From: Batkoa obscura
Lineage: Eukaryota; Entomophthoromycota; Entomophthoromycetes; Entomophthorales; Batkoaceae
DNA length: 64,000 nt
Direction: 5' to 3'
NCBI GenBank assembly: GCA_030770535.1
Contig: JASVEC010000005.1
Span: forward strand, 310,001-374,000
Both the position numbers and the translations under genes were made by a program. Shown here piece after piece: positions 47,071-59,700 of this stretch. Positions within the stretch are counted from its first letter, which is position 1, and the number at the start of each line of letters is the position of its first letter. The notes under the pieces are model-generated. The model saw nothing but the letters and a program-made list of their open reading frames with translations. It had not been told where the DNA came from and did no database searches.

Positions 47071-48337
47071 ATGAAGCCACAAGTCGCAAATTTATTAAAA
47101 TCAGCCAGAGGTATAAAAAGAGTTACTTTAAGCTCAAGAAGTTTGCATTCAGCTGCATTTCAACCTAGTTTAAAACTCAGAGAGGAGGGCAAGGATGATA
47201 AAAAAGGGAAGGGGATCTTGAGCTCCATTTTACATGGGTCGCAACAAGGTCCTAGTATCATTGAGCAAGAAAAAAACACATTTTCTAAAATGTTGGCAAG
47301 GGGGAAGTATGTACATCAGATTGAAAGTAAGTCTAGTTTTTTGTATTTACTTTTTAATGTTAAATCCTGTTAGTGCATCATATAAAGCCTGAGGCTCAAG
47401 AAGACTATGCTAAGCTACTGTAAGTATAAAGCTATTTATAAAGGTTTGACTTTACTTAAAATTTATAGTGGAAGCTTTTACCCTAAGCATCTTAAAAACT
47501 ACGGCAATGAAGGATTGAAGCTTTGTGGAAGTTGGCTTTCGGAAATTGGAGAGTTAGATAAAGCAGGTAACACTTTTTTGTCATTAATTTAAAAATTATT
47601 TACAGTTCAAAAAAGTTCATATCTGGGAATACGACGGATATACTGCATATGACAAGATCAATGCTAAACTTGCAGAGGACTCTGTAAGATTCTATGTCTG
47701 TGTAAATATTCTTTTAAATTTAGTTATTTAGAATTATCAAAGTTATCAAAAAGAATTGCGTCCAATGTTGAATAAGAGAGAAAATCAATTTTGTTTAGAG
47801 TTTGCTTTTTGGGCTACTTCAGCACCAAAATTCCATGGAGGAATTTATGAGCTTAGATCCTATCTTTTAAAAGTATTTTATTTAATTTTCTTTTAATCGA
47901 GTTAAACTTATATTCGTAATAGCCCGGCCGTCTTTTAGAGTGGGAACAAAATTGGTAAGCAAATCAGTTAATTCATGTGGGGCAACTTATTTTATTTAGG
48001 AAAGTTGGGTTAGAATGTCGTCGTCAATTTACCGAACCGGTTGGCGCTTGGTTCTCTCAATTAGGGGATTTGAATTATGTTCATCATATGTGGGTTTATC
48101 CGTAAATTTTTACCAGTTTCATTTATTTTTGATATTAATCTATCTAGTAATTTACAACAACGTAAAGCCACACGTGAAGAAGCATGGAAAGTGGATGGAT
48201 GGTCTGAGACAGTGTATAATACAGGTAGATTTATTGTAAATGCGTAGGATTTATACTTATTTTTATTTTTAGTTCGTTTAATTGAACGTATGCAATCTAC
48301 TATCCTAGTTCCTATGGATCATTCCCCTCTCAAATAA
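47071..48337 (+). CDS. NIPSNAP-family mitochondrial protein
   Basis: Nine exons (47071-47326, 47374-47419, 47469-47566, 47616-47683, 47732-47872, 47923-47954, 48000-48101, 48148-48224, 48273-48337) give 294 residues. The N-terminal 50 or so residues are basic, Ser-rich and free of acids, a likely mitochondrial presequence. SKMLARGKYVHQIE then opens the first ferredoxin-like NIPSNAP domain, with WLSEIGELDKAVHIWEYDGY. The second domain starts GGIYELRSYLL and has VGAWFSQLGDLNYVHHMWVY and TVRLIERMQSTILVP. NIPSNAP proteins sit in mitochondria and act as mitophagy signals in animals; the biochemical role is unsettled. Exons are as short as 32 bases, and every junction keeps phase and family sequence. 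Confidence 0.92.
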
Positions 48338-48797
48338 TGGCTCATTACCAGTTAATTTCTTCGGCTCTATCAGTTTTGAGTGGAGATAGATAAAATAGTA
48401 AACTTTTATTTTTTTTAGTTCATGAAATATAAGCCTTTCTTTCAAACTTATTGTTATTGCATGTTTTCGCTATTTGAATAAATTGAATTTTGTTAATATG
48501 GTTTGATTTATAGTTTAAACTTGTTTTTATCACTTGAAATTATAAATGTAACTATTATCTATAAGTTAGGTAGATATACTTTAGCTCAATTTTGATCAAA
48601 TTTTAATAGATAATGATAATCATATCCTGCAAAACAAATACTAAATGCATTTGTATTGAATCAAAAATATCACTCAATACTTATATTGATAAAAGTAGTA
48701 ATTAAAAACATACTAATTAAGCTTTATTAAGCAATAAATAAAACGCAATCTATACATAAAACCCAAAATGTTAACTTGCCATCTCTATTTTAAAAGT
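48338..48797. other. Intergenic between convergent genes
   Basis: About 460 bases of AT-rich sequence; no feature seen. Confidence 0.5.
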
Positions 48798-49724
48798 TTA
48801 CTTCTTTTTAAGAAGCAAATTAATTGTCTGCATATCGACCTCGGCCCCTTTACTAATTAAATGCTCGGCTAAAGGGCGGTGCCCATACTTAATAGCTAGC
48901 CTAACAGCGATGGGCACCAACTTTGCATTATATCTGATTAAAATATCAGCTAGTCCTTTATCGCCAGACTGACAAGCAATGCGTATGGGTAGCGACTCTT
49001 TATAATCAGGATCTACCCCGTTATCTAACAAGAGCTCCACTAAAGTATAGTTGCCTTTTTTGCAAGCCATAACAAGCCCAAATGGGCCATTTTTTCGAAG
49101 AGAAAGATTACGAAATAGTAAGTTTTGTAATAAAGTCATTTTACTTTCGATGTTAAAATCAAGCTGGAAGATATGCTTTGGAATCGATAGCTCAGCATAA
49201 TTGATGACATCTTGGGTCTCTTGAATATTTAATATTCGCTTTTTTGTCGCGTTTTGCTCAAAGTTAGAACTAGTTTGTTCGCGGCTTCGTTTATTGCTGG
49301 CAGTCGAGATCGAATCATCCTTTATATCACTCTTTTTATTTCCGTTTGCCCTTCCTTTCTCAAAGTCGGCCGGTTTTGAGTTCTCTAAAGTTTTAGTCTT
49401 TCCATTCTTATTTTTCTCAGTTAATCTGTTCATTAATATCTCAGCTGAAATCTTAGGTTCATTATCCTGTATTAGCCTTTTTTCCAGTATTTCCAAAACT
49501 TTAGTGTCAAAAAAGGGCCATCTAATCCCTTTTTCGATAGCTATTGAAACACAATTATTGTACCTATTCAGTAGCCACTCACAACGCGTAGTTGAGTTTA
49601 GTGAAAGTAACATGAATATTCTACTAACTTGGGGGAGGCTTGGGTTGTTACTTTCTACAAAAATGCGCTCTAAAAGTTCGGTTGGAAGTTCATTCAATGA
49701 TCTTTCGGGTGAGTCTTTTATCAT
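48798..49724 (-). CDS. F-box-like and ankyrin-repeat protein
   Basis: Intronless, 308 residues from the ATG at 49724. The N-terminus SLNELPTELLERIFVESNN has the F-box pattern (LPxELLxxIF), implying a Skp1-binding substrate receptor of an SCF ubiquitin ligase. A Lys/Ser-rich linker at about 110-165 follows. The C-terminal 110 residues hold about three ankyrin-like repeats: GPFGLVMACKKGNYTLVELL with LDNGVDPD, LPIRIACQSGDKGLADILI, and VRLAIKYGHRPLAEHLISKG with AEVD. Fungal F-box/ankyrin proteins of this layout are common and mostly uncharacterised. Target unknown. Confidence 0.75.
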   Translation of the reverse strand: MIKDSPERSLNELPTELLERIFVESNNPSLPQVSRIFMLLSLNSTTRCEWLLNRYNNCVSIAIEKGIRWPFFDTKVLEILEKRLIQDNEPKISAEILMNRLTEKNKNGKTKTLENSKPADFEKGRANGNKKSDIKDDSISTASNKRSREQTSSNFEQNATKKRILNIQETQDVINYAELSIPKHIFQLDFNIESKMTLLQNLLFRNLSLRKNGPFGLVMACKKGNYTLVELLLDNGVDPDYKESLPIRIACQSGDKGLADILIRYNAKLVPIAVRLAIKYGHRPLAEHLISKGAEVDMQTINLLLKKK

Positions 49725-50272
49725 TATTAATCGGAACAAGCAAGGTTAAACTTGGAATTTACGTGATATAATTTGTAACAGTAAATTTTATCAAATTAAA
49801 AGTATTTATGGGATTTGTCTTGAAAATCAAAGAAATTATACTAATTTTAAATTGCTTTCAAACAAGACCAAAAAGACGAAACTTTAATAATTTTATTAAT
49901 AAAACGGCATTTAATATTAAAATACTTACCCAGCTTTCAGTATTTTAATTTTTATGACTATTAATAATGCTATCATCACATAAGCTCATCTTACGTTAAG
50001 CTGAAACTATTTGGGGTATTGCCTAATTAGGGAAACGCAAACTTTAGATACCGAAAGTTGGATGGGTCACTTTTTGCTTGGTGAGTTGAAAGTCAACAAA
50101 CTTTTTTGTAAAATTTTTAAAGGATTCTAGTACTAATTAACAAACTAGGATTTTTATCTTATCATTAGAGCTTCAAGAGTAATAAACAAAGAGATTGTTC
50201 AGTTTCAATAAACATCTTTTAAACCTTATTAATTTAACTTAAGTTTTATTTTGTTACCTTTGAAAAAAATAA
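49725..50272. other. Divergent intergenic region
   Basis: About 550 bases between the F-box/ankyrin gene and the exportin-T gene; should hold both promoters. No specific element recognised. Confidence 0.45.
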
Positions 50273-53200
50273 ATGGAGCAGTTTGAACAAGCTATTCAAG
50301 CTTGGGTAAACCCAACTATCTCTGAGGATATCAGACTTCAAGTAAATAGTTATTTTAAATTTAAAACCCAAAAAAACTAATTTTTTAAGGCAAAACAATA
50401 CCTTGATGAAATTAAAACCTCCCCTCAAGGTTGGCAACTTGGCCTAGAGCTTTTTCTGAGGCAACCAAAGAGGTAAGTAGTTAATTTTTAACATTTTAAT
50501 TAGTTTTATTTTAAATAACTTAGTTTCCCAGAAGCACGACTATTTTCCTTACAAATTCTAGATTATTCGTTTAATTATAGGTATAAAACAGTAAATAAAC
50601 TATTTATTTTTAATATTACTTTTAGATACAAAGAGTTATCCTTAGAACAAGCATTACTAATCAAGGATAATTTTTGGAAGTACATAACATCAACTTACTT
50701 AAACGAAAGTGAGGAGGAACCAATTTGTATGTTTAACTATTCTTTATAAATGAAATACTCATTTTTTTTGAAAAGATATGAGAACGAAGATGGCTACAAC
50801 CCTTTCTACCATCTTTCGCCGACTCTATTTACAACATTGGAGAAGCTTTTTTGATGAACTTATCAATATATTAAGTCATGACTCTAGTACAAAAGCCACC
50901 GACTTTTTCTTGAGAGTTATTAAGGCTATTGATGAAGAAGTAGTTAATCCAACGGCCATCATTAATAAGGAAGAGATTGCTTTAAATACTGATTTGGTAA
51001 GGTTCATTTATCTGTTTTTTTAAAAAAATAAGCCTTAAAAAAGAGTATAGAAAGATTACATGCGAGAAAGAGACATTACTAATTTAGTTGGGGTCTGGAA
51101 TAAAATTATTGTTGGATACCAAAATAGTGAGGTTGAGTTTTCGGCCATGGCTCTAGAAATTATGGGAGCGTTTGTAGGTAAACTTGACCTTTTTTTAACT
51201 TAAACATGCTTATTTTTATTTAGACTGGATTGATATCGGTTTGGTTGTAACAGAGCCTTTTATGAATTTACTTTATCAATTTATAAGATCCTCAAAGCAA
51301 ACAATTAGTTCACTTACCTTGAGAAATACAGCATGCGACTGTTTTAATTCAGTAAATTTATTTTTGTTTACAAGGTATTTTATTTATTTCTTTAGATCAT
51401 TTCAAAAGGAATGAAGAGTAAAGAAAAGTACCAAATGCTTCAAATGTTTAATACCGTGGAACTTATTTCCAACCTTCCATTGGATGATGCTGAGTATATT
51501 ATCCATGTTGCTAGGCTCACCAATAAGGTTGGATTAGAATATTTTATGATATGGAAAAATGTAATTAATATTTTATTCTATTGTATTCAACTCATTAAAA
51601 TCACTTTTTCTAGTCTGAGCAAGATTCTGAGCTTCAAAGTAATATAAATATACCATACTTTTTGTTTCTATACTAACATTTATAGTAAATGCTTATAACC
51701 AACTGTACCAATTGATGTCGTTAATTCTTAAGTTTATGGGGAATGATGATAAAGAAATATCTATCACAGTATTTCCAATCGTCAATGAGATGATAAATTT
51801 AGTAAATTTAATTCTAACTATATAAAATCCAATTAACAAAATTTAGCTAAAACAACAAACTTCCAAAATGAAACGTCCCCTTGATGAATCTCAGAATTCC
51901 CTTTTTTCTGAGTTATTAAAGACCATCATCAGTAGACTGAAATATCCCGAGGATTTTGAATGGGACGAAGAGGATGAAGAAGATGAAGAAGATAATTTCA
52001 ATACAATGAGAAAAGTAATTTTTATATATTGTTATTATTATCGTTTATTAATTGTTTTTTAAAATAGAGTTTAAACATCTTTTTTGATAACATGAGTTTT
52101 ATAAATAAACCTTTGTTTGATGATTTAGTACATTCTGTTGTTACTTCTATTTTTGCAACCCAAAATTCAAACTTAGAATGGACAAAGATTGAGCTTGCCT
52201 TACGTATACTTTATCAATATGGCTCTACCAACAATAAATCACTTGTATTTTTAAATGATCCTAATAATTTAAATTCTCTTAACCACTTGGGTGATATGGT
52301 TTTTAAAATGGTTAAAAGCAGTAATTTAGTAATACTCTTTCATAAACTTATTAATCATTTTTAAGATGTTTTAAATTGCTCCCATCCCTCATTAGCCCCA
52401 ATCTTTTATGAAAATTGTGTTCGCTATTATCAATTTTTTGAGTTACGCCCAGACCTTATCCCAGATGTTTTATCTTACTTCTTAGATCAAAGAGGTATCT
52501 ATCATGAATCCAAATTTGTTCGTTGTAGAGTATGGTACTTATTCCTTCGCTTTGTTAAACTATTAAAAGAGCACACGGCTAAGTTTATTCAAGATGTAGT
52601 TCCATCACTTGAAAAAGTACTAGTTATTACGGCAGAACTTCCACCAAACTTTAAACCAGATGTTCCATTAACATCTCAAGATATTTCTTCAACCACCTTT
52701 GATGCGCATCTTTATCTTTTTGAAGCTGTTACTACACTTCTAAATTATGCTTCAACTATGCCAAATGATCAAAAAGTGGAAGCCTTAAAGGTATACTTAT
52801 TATGTTCAATTGCGCAATAACTTATTATTTAGATGGTCCTCACTCCGTTAATTTCTGGTATACAACAAGGGATCACCCAAGCAAAGACTGGCCCAATCAA
52901 CGACCCACTTACTATCATCCAATTACACCATTTGATTATGGCTGTTGGTAGTGTATCTAAAGGTATTTTAGCACTTACTTTTGTTATTCATTCTAATCAA
53001 ATGTAGGTCTTCCGGATGTCCCAAAAAAGGACCATGTGAACTTCCCATGGACTGACTTACTTGTACAATCTACACAAATCATTTTAACTTTATTAGAGCT
53101 TACCAATCAATACAAAGTCATTCGAGATGCTGTAATATTTTTATATTTTTGTTATTATATCAACTAACTATTTTTTTAGGCAAGATTTACTTTTTCACGA

Positions 53201-54209
53201 CTCCTTACTGCAACTGGAGCACCAATCTTACCCCTCCTTATTGATCTCATACGTGGTTTTGTATTAGCTTGTGAGCCTTCAGAGATGCTTGATTTTTTCC
53301 AATTTATGACTTTACCTCTCCATATGTTTGAGGTAAGCAATTGTTTTTAATTACTATACTTATATTAATGTTAATTTAGAGCCAAATATTCCCTTTTGTA
53401 AATGAAATTTTAGGTCCTTTGCTTAATAAAGCATTTACCTTTTTAGATTATAATCCATCCGGAACGGATGATTATATGCTTATGTTGAATCTACGTAAAG
53501 CCTATGTTTCTTTCCTGGCTTCCTTAATAAATGCCAATTTAGATGGGGTCCTTTGCTCAGGAAGTAATAAGATTATTATTATTATTATTATTATTATATT
53601 TATAACTAACTTATAACGCTATAGTGAACCAAAATAATCTCCCAAATATTTTAATGAGCTTAATTATGTTCTGTAAAGACAATAGTAATGCACAAGTACA
53701 AAAAATGTCATTCAACATTTTATCCAAAATGGTAACTTCATGGCTCATCAATGATCCATTGCAAAATCCATACACACGAGATACAATCGCACCACAATTC
53801 AAAGAAAATTTTGTTGAGTTTACATTTCAAAATATAGTTCCTACCTCATTTGAAGTTCCATTATTAAAAAGCTTTGATCTTACTGATGGACAATTTGTTT
53901 TAGTAAGTTGACTAATGACAATATATGGCAGTAATCTAATTTAACTTGTAGATCTTTGGAGAAATTACTGTAATCCATCAATTACTTTTGCGCGCCACCG
54001 GTACCCGATTTATCGACTACTTAACTAACCAATTTTTCCCCTCTATCAACTGCCCAGTACAAATACAACAAGAGTATTTAACTGTCTTACAACAAGGAGA
54101 TGCCAAAGCGTATCGTAAATATTTTCAAGTAATTCAATTTTAACTTTTATCTATTAGAAACTAATACAAATCTTAGAACTTTGTTTCTCAAGCCAAATCT
54201 TGGAATTAA
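50273..54209 (+). CDS. LOS1: Exportin-T (Los1/Xpo-t), tRNA nuclear exporter
   Basis: Twenty exons give 1005 residues, typical for exportin-T. Starts of successive exons are 50273, 50390, 50524, 50626, 50776, 51051, 51224, 51396, 51614, 51686, 51847, 52068, 52366, 52833, 53007, 53180, 53380, 53625, 53952 and 54177. The protein is all-helical HEAT-type. Family landmarks are RTKMATTLSTIFRRLYLQHW with RSFF in the importin-beta N-terminal region, DWIDIGLVV, NTACDCFNSIISKGM with MKSKEKYQML, LPDVPKKDHVNFPW and FAVS-like C-terminal helices. Exportin-T with Ran-GTP carries mature tRNAs out of the nucleus. An acidic loop (EWDEEDEEDEED) lies in the middle. One exon is only 25 bases. Splice choices were checked by phase throughout and by family resemblance where possible. 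Confidence 0.92.
53571..53598 (+). repeat. (ATT)n microsatellite in an exportin-T intron
   Basis: About nine ATT units inside the intron at 53564-53624. Confidence 0.7.
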
Positions 54210-55238
54210 AGTTTAAAAAATTCTTAGACTTGATTTTACACCATCAAATCACCTCAAATAGAAAAGTTGTAACCAAAGGTTGGAAATTAATAGTTAACGT
54301 TACTATTGAATCTTTGGCTCATTCCTCTTTATATTTCTAAAATCAACTAATAAATATTATTCGTTTAGTTTGAGTTTACGATTTTAATAAAATTTAGAAC
54401 AACATGATTTCAGATTTGTATAATTAATTGTAATTTATAAATAAGAGTTTTAGTTTTGACTATTGAAGTAAAAACATTTAATATTATCAAGTTTTCAAGT
54501 AAAATTTTTCAGCTTAAAATAAAAAATCTTAATATACTCATTAATATAGTCAAAGATAACTTTTTTGTTTTTGTTTTAACCTATTAATTAATGAACTAAT
54601 TGTATTAATACAAAGATACCAGAAAAAATATTTTCTTTTAATTTCCTTAAGTTTTGATCCACAAAAGTACTTTAATTAATTCTGAAAAGATTGCGCTTTA
54701 TTTTGACATACCTCATTTCACTTTGGCCTTATTAAAAGATGTATAGGAATCCTGCAATACAAGCACGCCTCCTTTACTATTAATTTGATTAATGACTTTT
54801 TTAACTTATGGGCTCAATAAACGAAAACACTTTTTGAGTGCTTTTATATATTGAAATAAAATACAATAGTGGCTCTTCCTGTATTTTGATTTTTCAACTA
54901 CTTTTAATAGGTTTTAAACTTTAATTTTCATATTTACTTTATCCAAAGTTATATTGTAAAATGTTATATACTTCATTTACTGATTATAAAGAGAGGCTAA
55001 ATACCACACCTCCTTAGTTATAGATTCTTCACTACTTGTAGAGATAGCTACGATATTCAATTATTAGAGCAAAAATATCAGTTAGATATAAAAATTCCCA
55101 ATAAAGGTGATTCAAAATAGTAGCTTAATATTTTATTGATATTATTGCATTACTCAAAAATTTATTATTATTATTATTATTACAATATGAGTGTAGCGAA
55201 ATTGAAATTAACTCAATTAATATTTATTAATAAAATAA
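54210..55238. other. Intergenic between convergent genes
   Basis: About 1 kb between the exportin-T and MFS 3' ends. It includes a short TTA repeat near 55159-55181 and nothing else recognisable. Confidence 0.5.
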
Positions 55239-56627
55239 TTATAACATATATCTAAAACCTTTAATTCCATTACCTAACGCACCTAAGTCCTGATCAGTTG
55301 ATTCAGTAAGTATCAATTTATCATTTTCTTTTTTGAACCTATATTTAAGAACAAAAGCACAAACAATAGAAATCAACATGCAGGCAATATTGGCGCCATG
55401 AGAATAGTAAAAGTTAGGTGCTTCTTCCAATCTATAAAATTGTCCCGAAATTGCACCACCTACATTACCAAATGAAATGGTAAGAGCTGAAACGGTAGCT
55501 AACTTAGTAGCACCAATGGTATTGCTATTCGACCATGACATTGAAGTAGGTAAAGATGTATTGAGTCCAATCGAGGCAAATAATAAACCTACATATTTTA
55601 CTACACCTGAATTACCAAAGATTACTATAAATAGTCCAGCTATTGCAACTGCCGCTCCAGCTATCATATGTGTTCCTCTATCTCTTGTACGATCTGAATT
55701 CCACCCAACAGTTGGAGTGATAAATAAGGCAATTCCATAAGCAGGCACCGTTAATAAAATAGTAGTTAATGGAGAAAAACCAAATTTACTGATAATAGTT
55801 GGAGCTAATAGAGAGAGAGAGTAGATGGGAGTATAAATACCAAAATAACAAAGCATGTATAAATAAGTATTAAAATCTTTTAAAGCGTTGATAAGCTGTT
55901 GTTTATCTATTTTCGCAGTTTCAACTTCCGAATGCGATTCAAGTAACCTTTGTTTTAATATTTCTTTTTCCCTTTGAGTTAAAAATTTGGCATCTTCAAC
56001 TGTTGATGGTAAAAAGAAATAAACCAATACTCCAAGCAGTACAGTAGGTATCCCTTCGATTATAAATAACCATTGCCAAGCTTTTAAAGCACCAACATTA
56101 TGAAGATAAACCATACCATAAGCAATTAAGCCACCAAAAGCACCAGCCAATGAAGAGGCAGTAAAAAAAATTGAGATACGTACCCCCTGCTCATCTCTTA
56201 CATACCAATTATTTAAATAATAAACAATTCCAGGTAGTAAGCCAGCTTCGAAAACACCTAAGAAGAATCTAGCTGCCATCAAACCAGAATAATTGGTAAC
56301 AGCTGAAAAGCACATAGTAATTGCGCCCCATGTAATCATAATCCTTGCTAGCCAAGTGGCTGGTGACGTCTTTTTAAGCATTAAATTGGAGGGCAGTTCA
56401 AATAATATATAACCAAGGAAAAAGATGGATAAGGCAGAGGAGAATTGACTTGGTGTTAAGTTCAAATCTTTTTCAATTTCGAAAATTCGAGTGTAACCTA
56501 TATTTACTCTATCTAAGAAGGAGAATAAATATAATACAGATAAAAATGGGATCAATCGGATATCACACTTCCATAGTATTCTTTTTACCTCCTTTTGATC
56601 ATAAACTAATTTCTTTTCTTCATCCAT
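55239..56627 (-). CDS. MFS permease, anion:cation symporter (Dal5/Tna1) type
   Basis: Intronless, 462 residues, twelve membrane spans. The N-terminus RILWKCDIRLIPFLSVLYLF with SFLDRVNIGYTRI is the hallmark of the fungal ACS family (allantoate, nicotinate, pantothenate and biotin-precursor permeases). FELPSNLMLKK follows, then LMAARFFLGVFEAGLLPGIV with YYLNNWY. Substrate cannot be fixed from sequence, though vitamins or small carboxylates are typical. A TATAAAAA on the same strand sits about 45-50 bases before the ATG. The C-terminal tail is short and charged. Confidence 0.92.
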   Translation of the reverse strand: MDEEKKLVYDQKEVKRILWKCDIRLIPFLSVLYLFSFLDRVNIGYTRIFEIEKDLNLTPSQFSSALSIFFLGYILFELPSNLMLKKTSPATWLARIMITWGAITMCFSAVTNYSGLMAARFFLGVFEAGLLPGIVYYLNNWYVRDEQGVRISIFFTASSLAGAFGGLIAYGMVYLHNVGALKAWQWLFIIEGIPTVLLGVLVYFFLPSTVEDAKFLTQREKEILKQRLLESHSEVETAKIDKQQLINALKDFNTYLYMLCYFGIYTPIYSLSLLAPTIISKFGFSPLTTILLTVPAYGIALFITPTVGWNSDRTRDRGTHMIAGAAVAIAGLFIVIFGNSGVVKYVGLLFASIGLNTSLPTSMSWSNSNTIGATKLATVSALTISFGNVGGAISGQFYRLEEAPNFYYSHGANIACMLISIVCAFVLKYRFKKENDKLILTESTDQDLGALGNGIKGFRYML

Positions 56628-58344
56628 TTTTTTATTATAGTTTGACCTTAAAGCGTTTCTTTAGCTTCTCTTTTTATACTTTACTACATGCATCATGCTT
56701 TCATGTTTATTAAACCTAATGACCATGTATAAGCTAATTTTTTTAAATTTTTAATCAGTTACCTTTTTAATTTCCTTCTATTCTGATAATTTCCTAATTA
56801 ATGCACTGCTATCCGTGGGCTTAAAAGAAAAATAAATTTAAATTCTAAGAACATGATTAATCATGTTAATTATTTTTCCGTTATTAAAAGCTTATAAACT
56901 TGAGATAATGAAATTACCATAAAAATATATTTATTTTAAAATCAAAAACTAAATATTATACCAGTAAACTATTTTAGTCTCAAATAATAATAAGAAAGCA
57001 GTGAGAATATTGTATATATTATAATTTAAACTAAGTACTTGTTATTACTGATTATTAGAAATATTAAGTTTAAAAATAGAGCTGGAATTTAATTTGCCTT
57101 TTTAGACAAGCAAATTCTTATGTTCAATCGCAATGCTCTTATGCTTTAATTCCACCGATTTATTGAAATTTCCTTATAAATATGGACTATTTATGATATT
57201 ATTTTTCTTATAATCAATTAAATTACATTAATTTATCTTCACTATTTCTTATGATATAGCAAAGTATATAAAATAAAGTTTAAAGTAGAATTAAATCAGA
57301 GTGTAATAAAAGAATGTCTTTTTATCAATTTAAAATTAAATAATATTACAATGTTCTTTATTAAAAGTAATGACATTTTTGGTTTTATATTATTTATGTT
57401 ATCCTTTATTCTCATGATTTTACAATGAATTATCAAGTATTGTAACTTCTATTTTAATACATGTTAAAAAATTTACTATGTCACGAGAACAACCTAATAG
57501 AATTATTCATATTTTATTAGACAAATTTCTAAAAAGTACTATAGTTCATAAGAAATTAATGAAATTGAATAAAAATAATATGTATAATATACCAACAATA
57601 AGTGTTCAAGGAATTACTTACCAGTTTTATATTATAAACATATAGGCTAACTTGGAGTCAAAGAACAAGTAGAACAAAATCAAATGTACGAAAGACGTTA
57701 TTTTATAAATTCTAAATAAGCGCACTAACACTTGTGGCTTCAAAAGAAAAATGAATATGAAATTCTAAGAACATGATGAGTTATATAAATTGTTTTTCAA
57801 TTATCGAATATTTATAAAATCAAGATAATTAAGTTACTATAAATATCTAACTACATTTTAGACCAAGGACAAAATGTTGAATTAGTGTGCTATTTTAGTC
57901 TTTAGTAATAATGAAAGAAAATGGTGAGAATACTGTATATATTATACTTTAGACTAGGTACTTGTTCTTAATGATTGTGATGAATGAAATTTACTTTTTC
58001 AGACAAGTAAATTCTTATTTCGAATTATAGTAGGCTTATGTTTTAATATCACCGAATTACTAGAATTTTTTTACAAATGCGAATGTTTAGAGTATTATTT
58101 ACTTACATCAATTAAAACAAGACACAAGTCTATGTTTTTGTTTTTCCTGGCAATACTAAATAGCTTTAAATAAAATCGAATGCACGTTGAATCAGTATGA
58201 TAAAATACCACTGTTTAAATAATCTAAAAATAAATGATTTTGTACTTGGCATTTTAAAATATGTATCTTTTTATATTCTTTGTAGTTTTCTTTATTTTCG
58301 GAGTTCTATAATAAATTCTCAAATACTGTAAATTGTATTTCAAT
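56628..58344. repeat. Diverged direct duplication of about 0.65 kb
   Basis: Segments at about 56818-57470 and 57725-58345 align over most of their length. Shared blocks include AAATTCTAAGAACATGAT, the order CTATTTTAGTC then GAGAATA then TGTATATATTATA, and ACAAGCAAATTCTTAT against ACAAGTAAATTCTTAT. Between them is a possible 55-codon plus-strand frame (57478-57645, starting MSREQPNRIIHILLDKFL). Divergence is heavy, so the duplication is not recent. The function of the repeated block is unknown. Confidence 0.55.
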
Positions 58345-58447
58345 ATATGAGGGTGTTTTTTTTGGTTTCATCACTTTTTCCATTTAAGTACTATTTGAGT
58401 GAAAAAATTGTTAGTAAAATCATTAAACAAAAAACACATCCCCACAT
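58345..58447 (-). repeat. MITE-like 105-bp element, copy H
   Basis: Reverse copy from ATATGAGGGTGTTTTTTTTG to AACACATCCCCACAT, lying directly at the end of the second copy of the diverged duplication. Confidence 0.82.
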
Positions 58448-59187
58448 TTTAAAGACAATTGTTATACTGTTATAATAGATTGACAGCATTATGACTTAAA
58501 CAAAAGTACTATATATCGTTGCCCAAAATGGCTGAGTTAAATGTTTAGTGCATCTGAATGCTTGCTTTCAGATTGAACTTTTGAGAATGCTATGTAGCAA
58601 TATTATGTAATTTTTAAAAGTTAGATAATGATAAATTTAAATCAAGTGAAATTGTTGAATAGCACAGGTCAAAGTTCAATTAAAATGTTTGATTTAAGAA
58701 GCATTAGATAGATATATATTTTTTTATTTATAAAATTTCAAAACTTTGTAAATGGGTAACTTAATTTACTTAACATGATTGCGTTAGAGTTTTTAAAACC
58801 TGCAGTATTCGCATTTTAATTTTTAATAGTATATAAACTTTTGCTAAACCCGTCCTTTACATTTCAAAGTAGACGTAATTATATCATCATTATTCTCTAC
58901 TGTTAGTATTTTTTATAAATTGAGATTGCCAGAAAAAGTTTCAACAATACCTTAACTTAAATCTTAATCAACCCATCATTATACTTTATCATCGTTAAGG
59001 GGCCATGGGCTGATATTTTAACAAGCAAATTTTACAAAGTAATTTAAGAGTAGGTGGCCACCTTTAAAGTGGATGCGTGTTTTGAATACAAAAAAAGTAA
59101 AATTAATTTTTACTTGGTATTTTTTTTCAAATTTTATGCTTAAAAATGGACAAACTATCAAAAATAAAATAAAATCTTGGATAACAT
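58448..59187. other. AT-rich stretch without genes
   Basis: No gene, RNA or repeat recognised in this 0.74 kb. Confidence 0.45.
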
Positions 59188-59387
59188 GTGTTTAAAAGCC
59201 TAGTTAAATTATAAATAAAAATTTTCAATTTGACTTTTTTATCCATTTAATACTTAGCGCAAAATTTTAAAAAACTACTAAGTAAAGCTGGACAAAAAAA
59301 CTAAGTTATTAAAATTTTAAAAAAACAACTATTTTTGTTAAAAATCAGAACTGGACAAAATTTTAATCAAGCTTTTAAGCCAACCCG
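59188..59387. repeat. Second foldback family, copy 2
   Basis: The left end GTGTTTAAAAGCCTAGTTAA and the right end TTAATCAAGCTTTTAAGCCA with ACCC are imperfect inverted repeats about 200 bp apart. The right end, read on the minus strand (TTAAAAGC, then AAATTTTGTCCAGTTCTGAT), matches the element at 36996-37240. Confidence 0.5.
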
Positions 59388-59700
59388 TATTAAAAATGCT
59401 ACAAAGTTATTATTTAGTACATATTTATTTAGAGCTTAAAAATCATTTTATAGCATTATCAGACCTTTTTTATACATCATTAAAATAGTATATCAATCCA
59501 AATTACTTAATGTTAGAATTATATGCTTAACAATAATATTTGCATTGAATTTCATAACTGAAGTAAACATGTGCAACAATAATAGGACAATATAAACAGG
59601 TTGATATCGAAAAAATATTTGTTCAGCTCAATATAAGAAATAGAACATTAAATTTCTAATTGATAGCTTAAGCTATTTATTTACTTTTAGTTTATAAAAC

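Noticed and set aside
55477-55740. Plus-strand frame inside the ACS-type MFS gene
   Set aside because: Antisense shadow of membrane-span codons in a clear permease gene.
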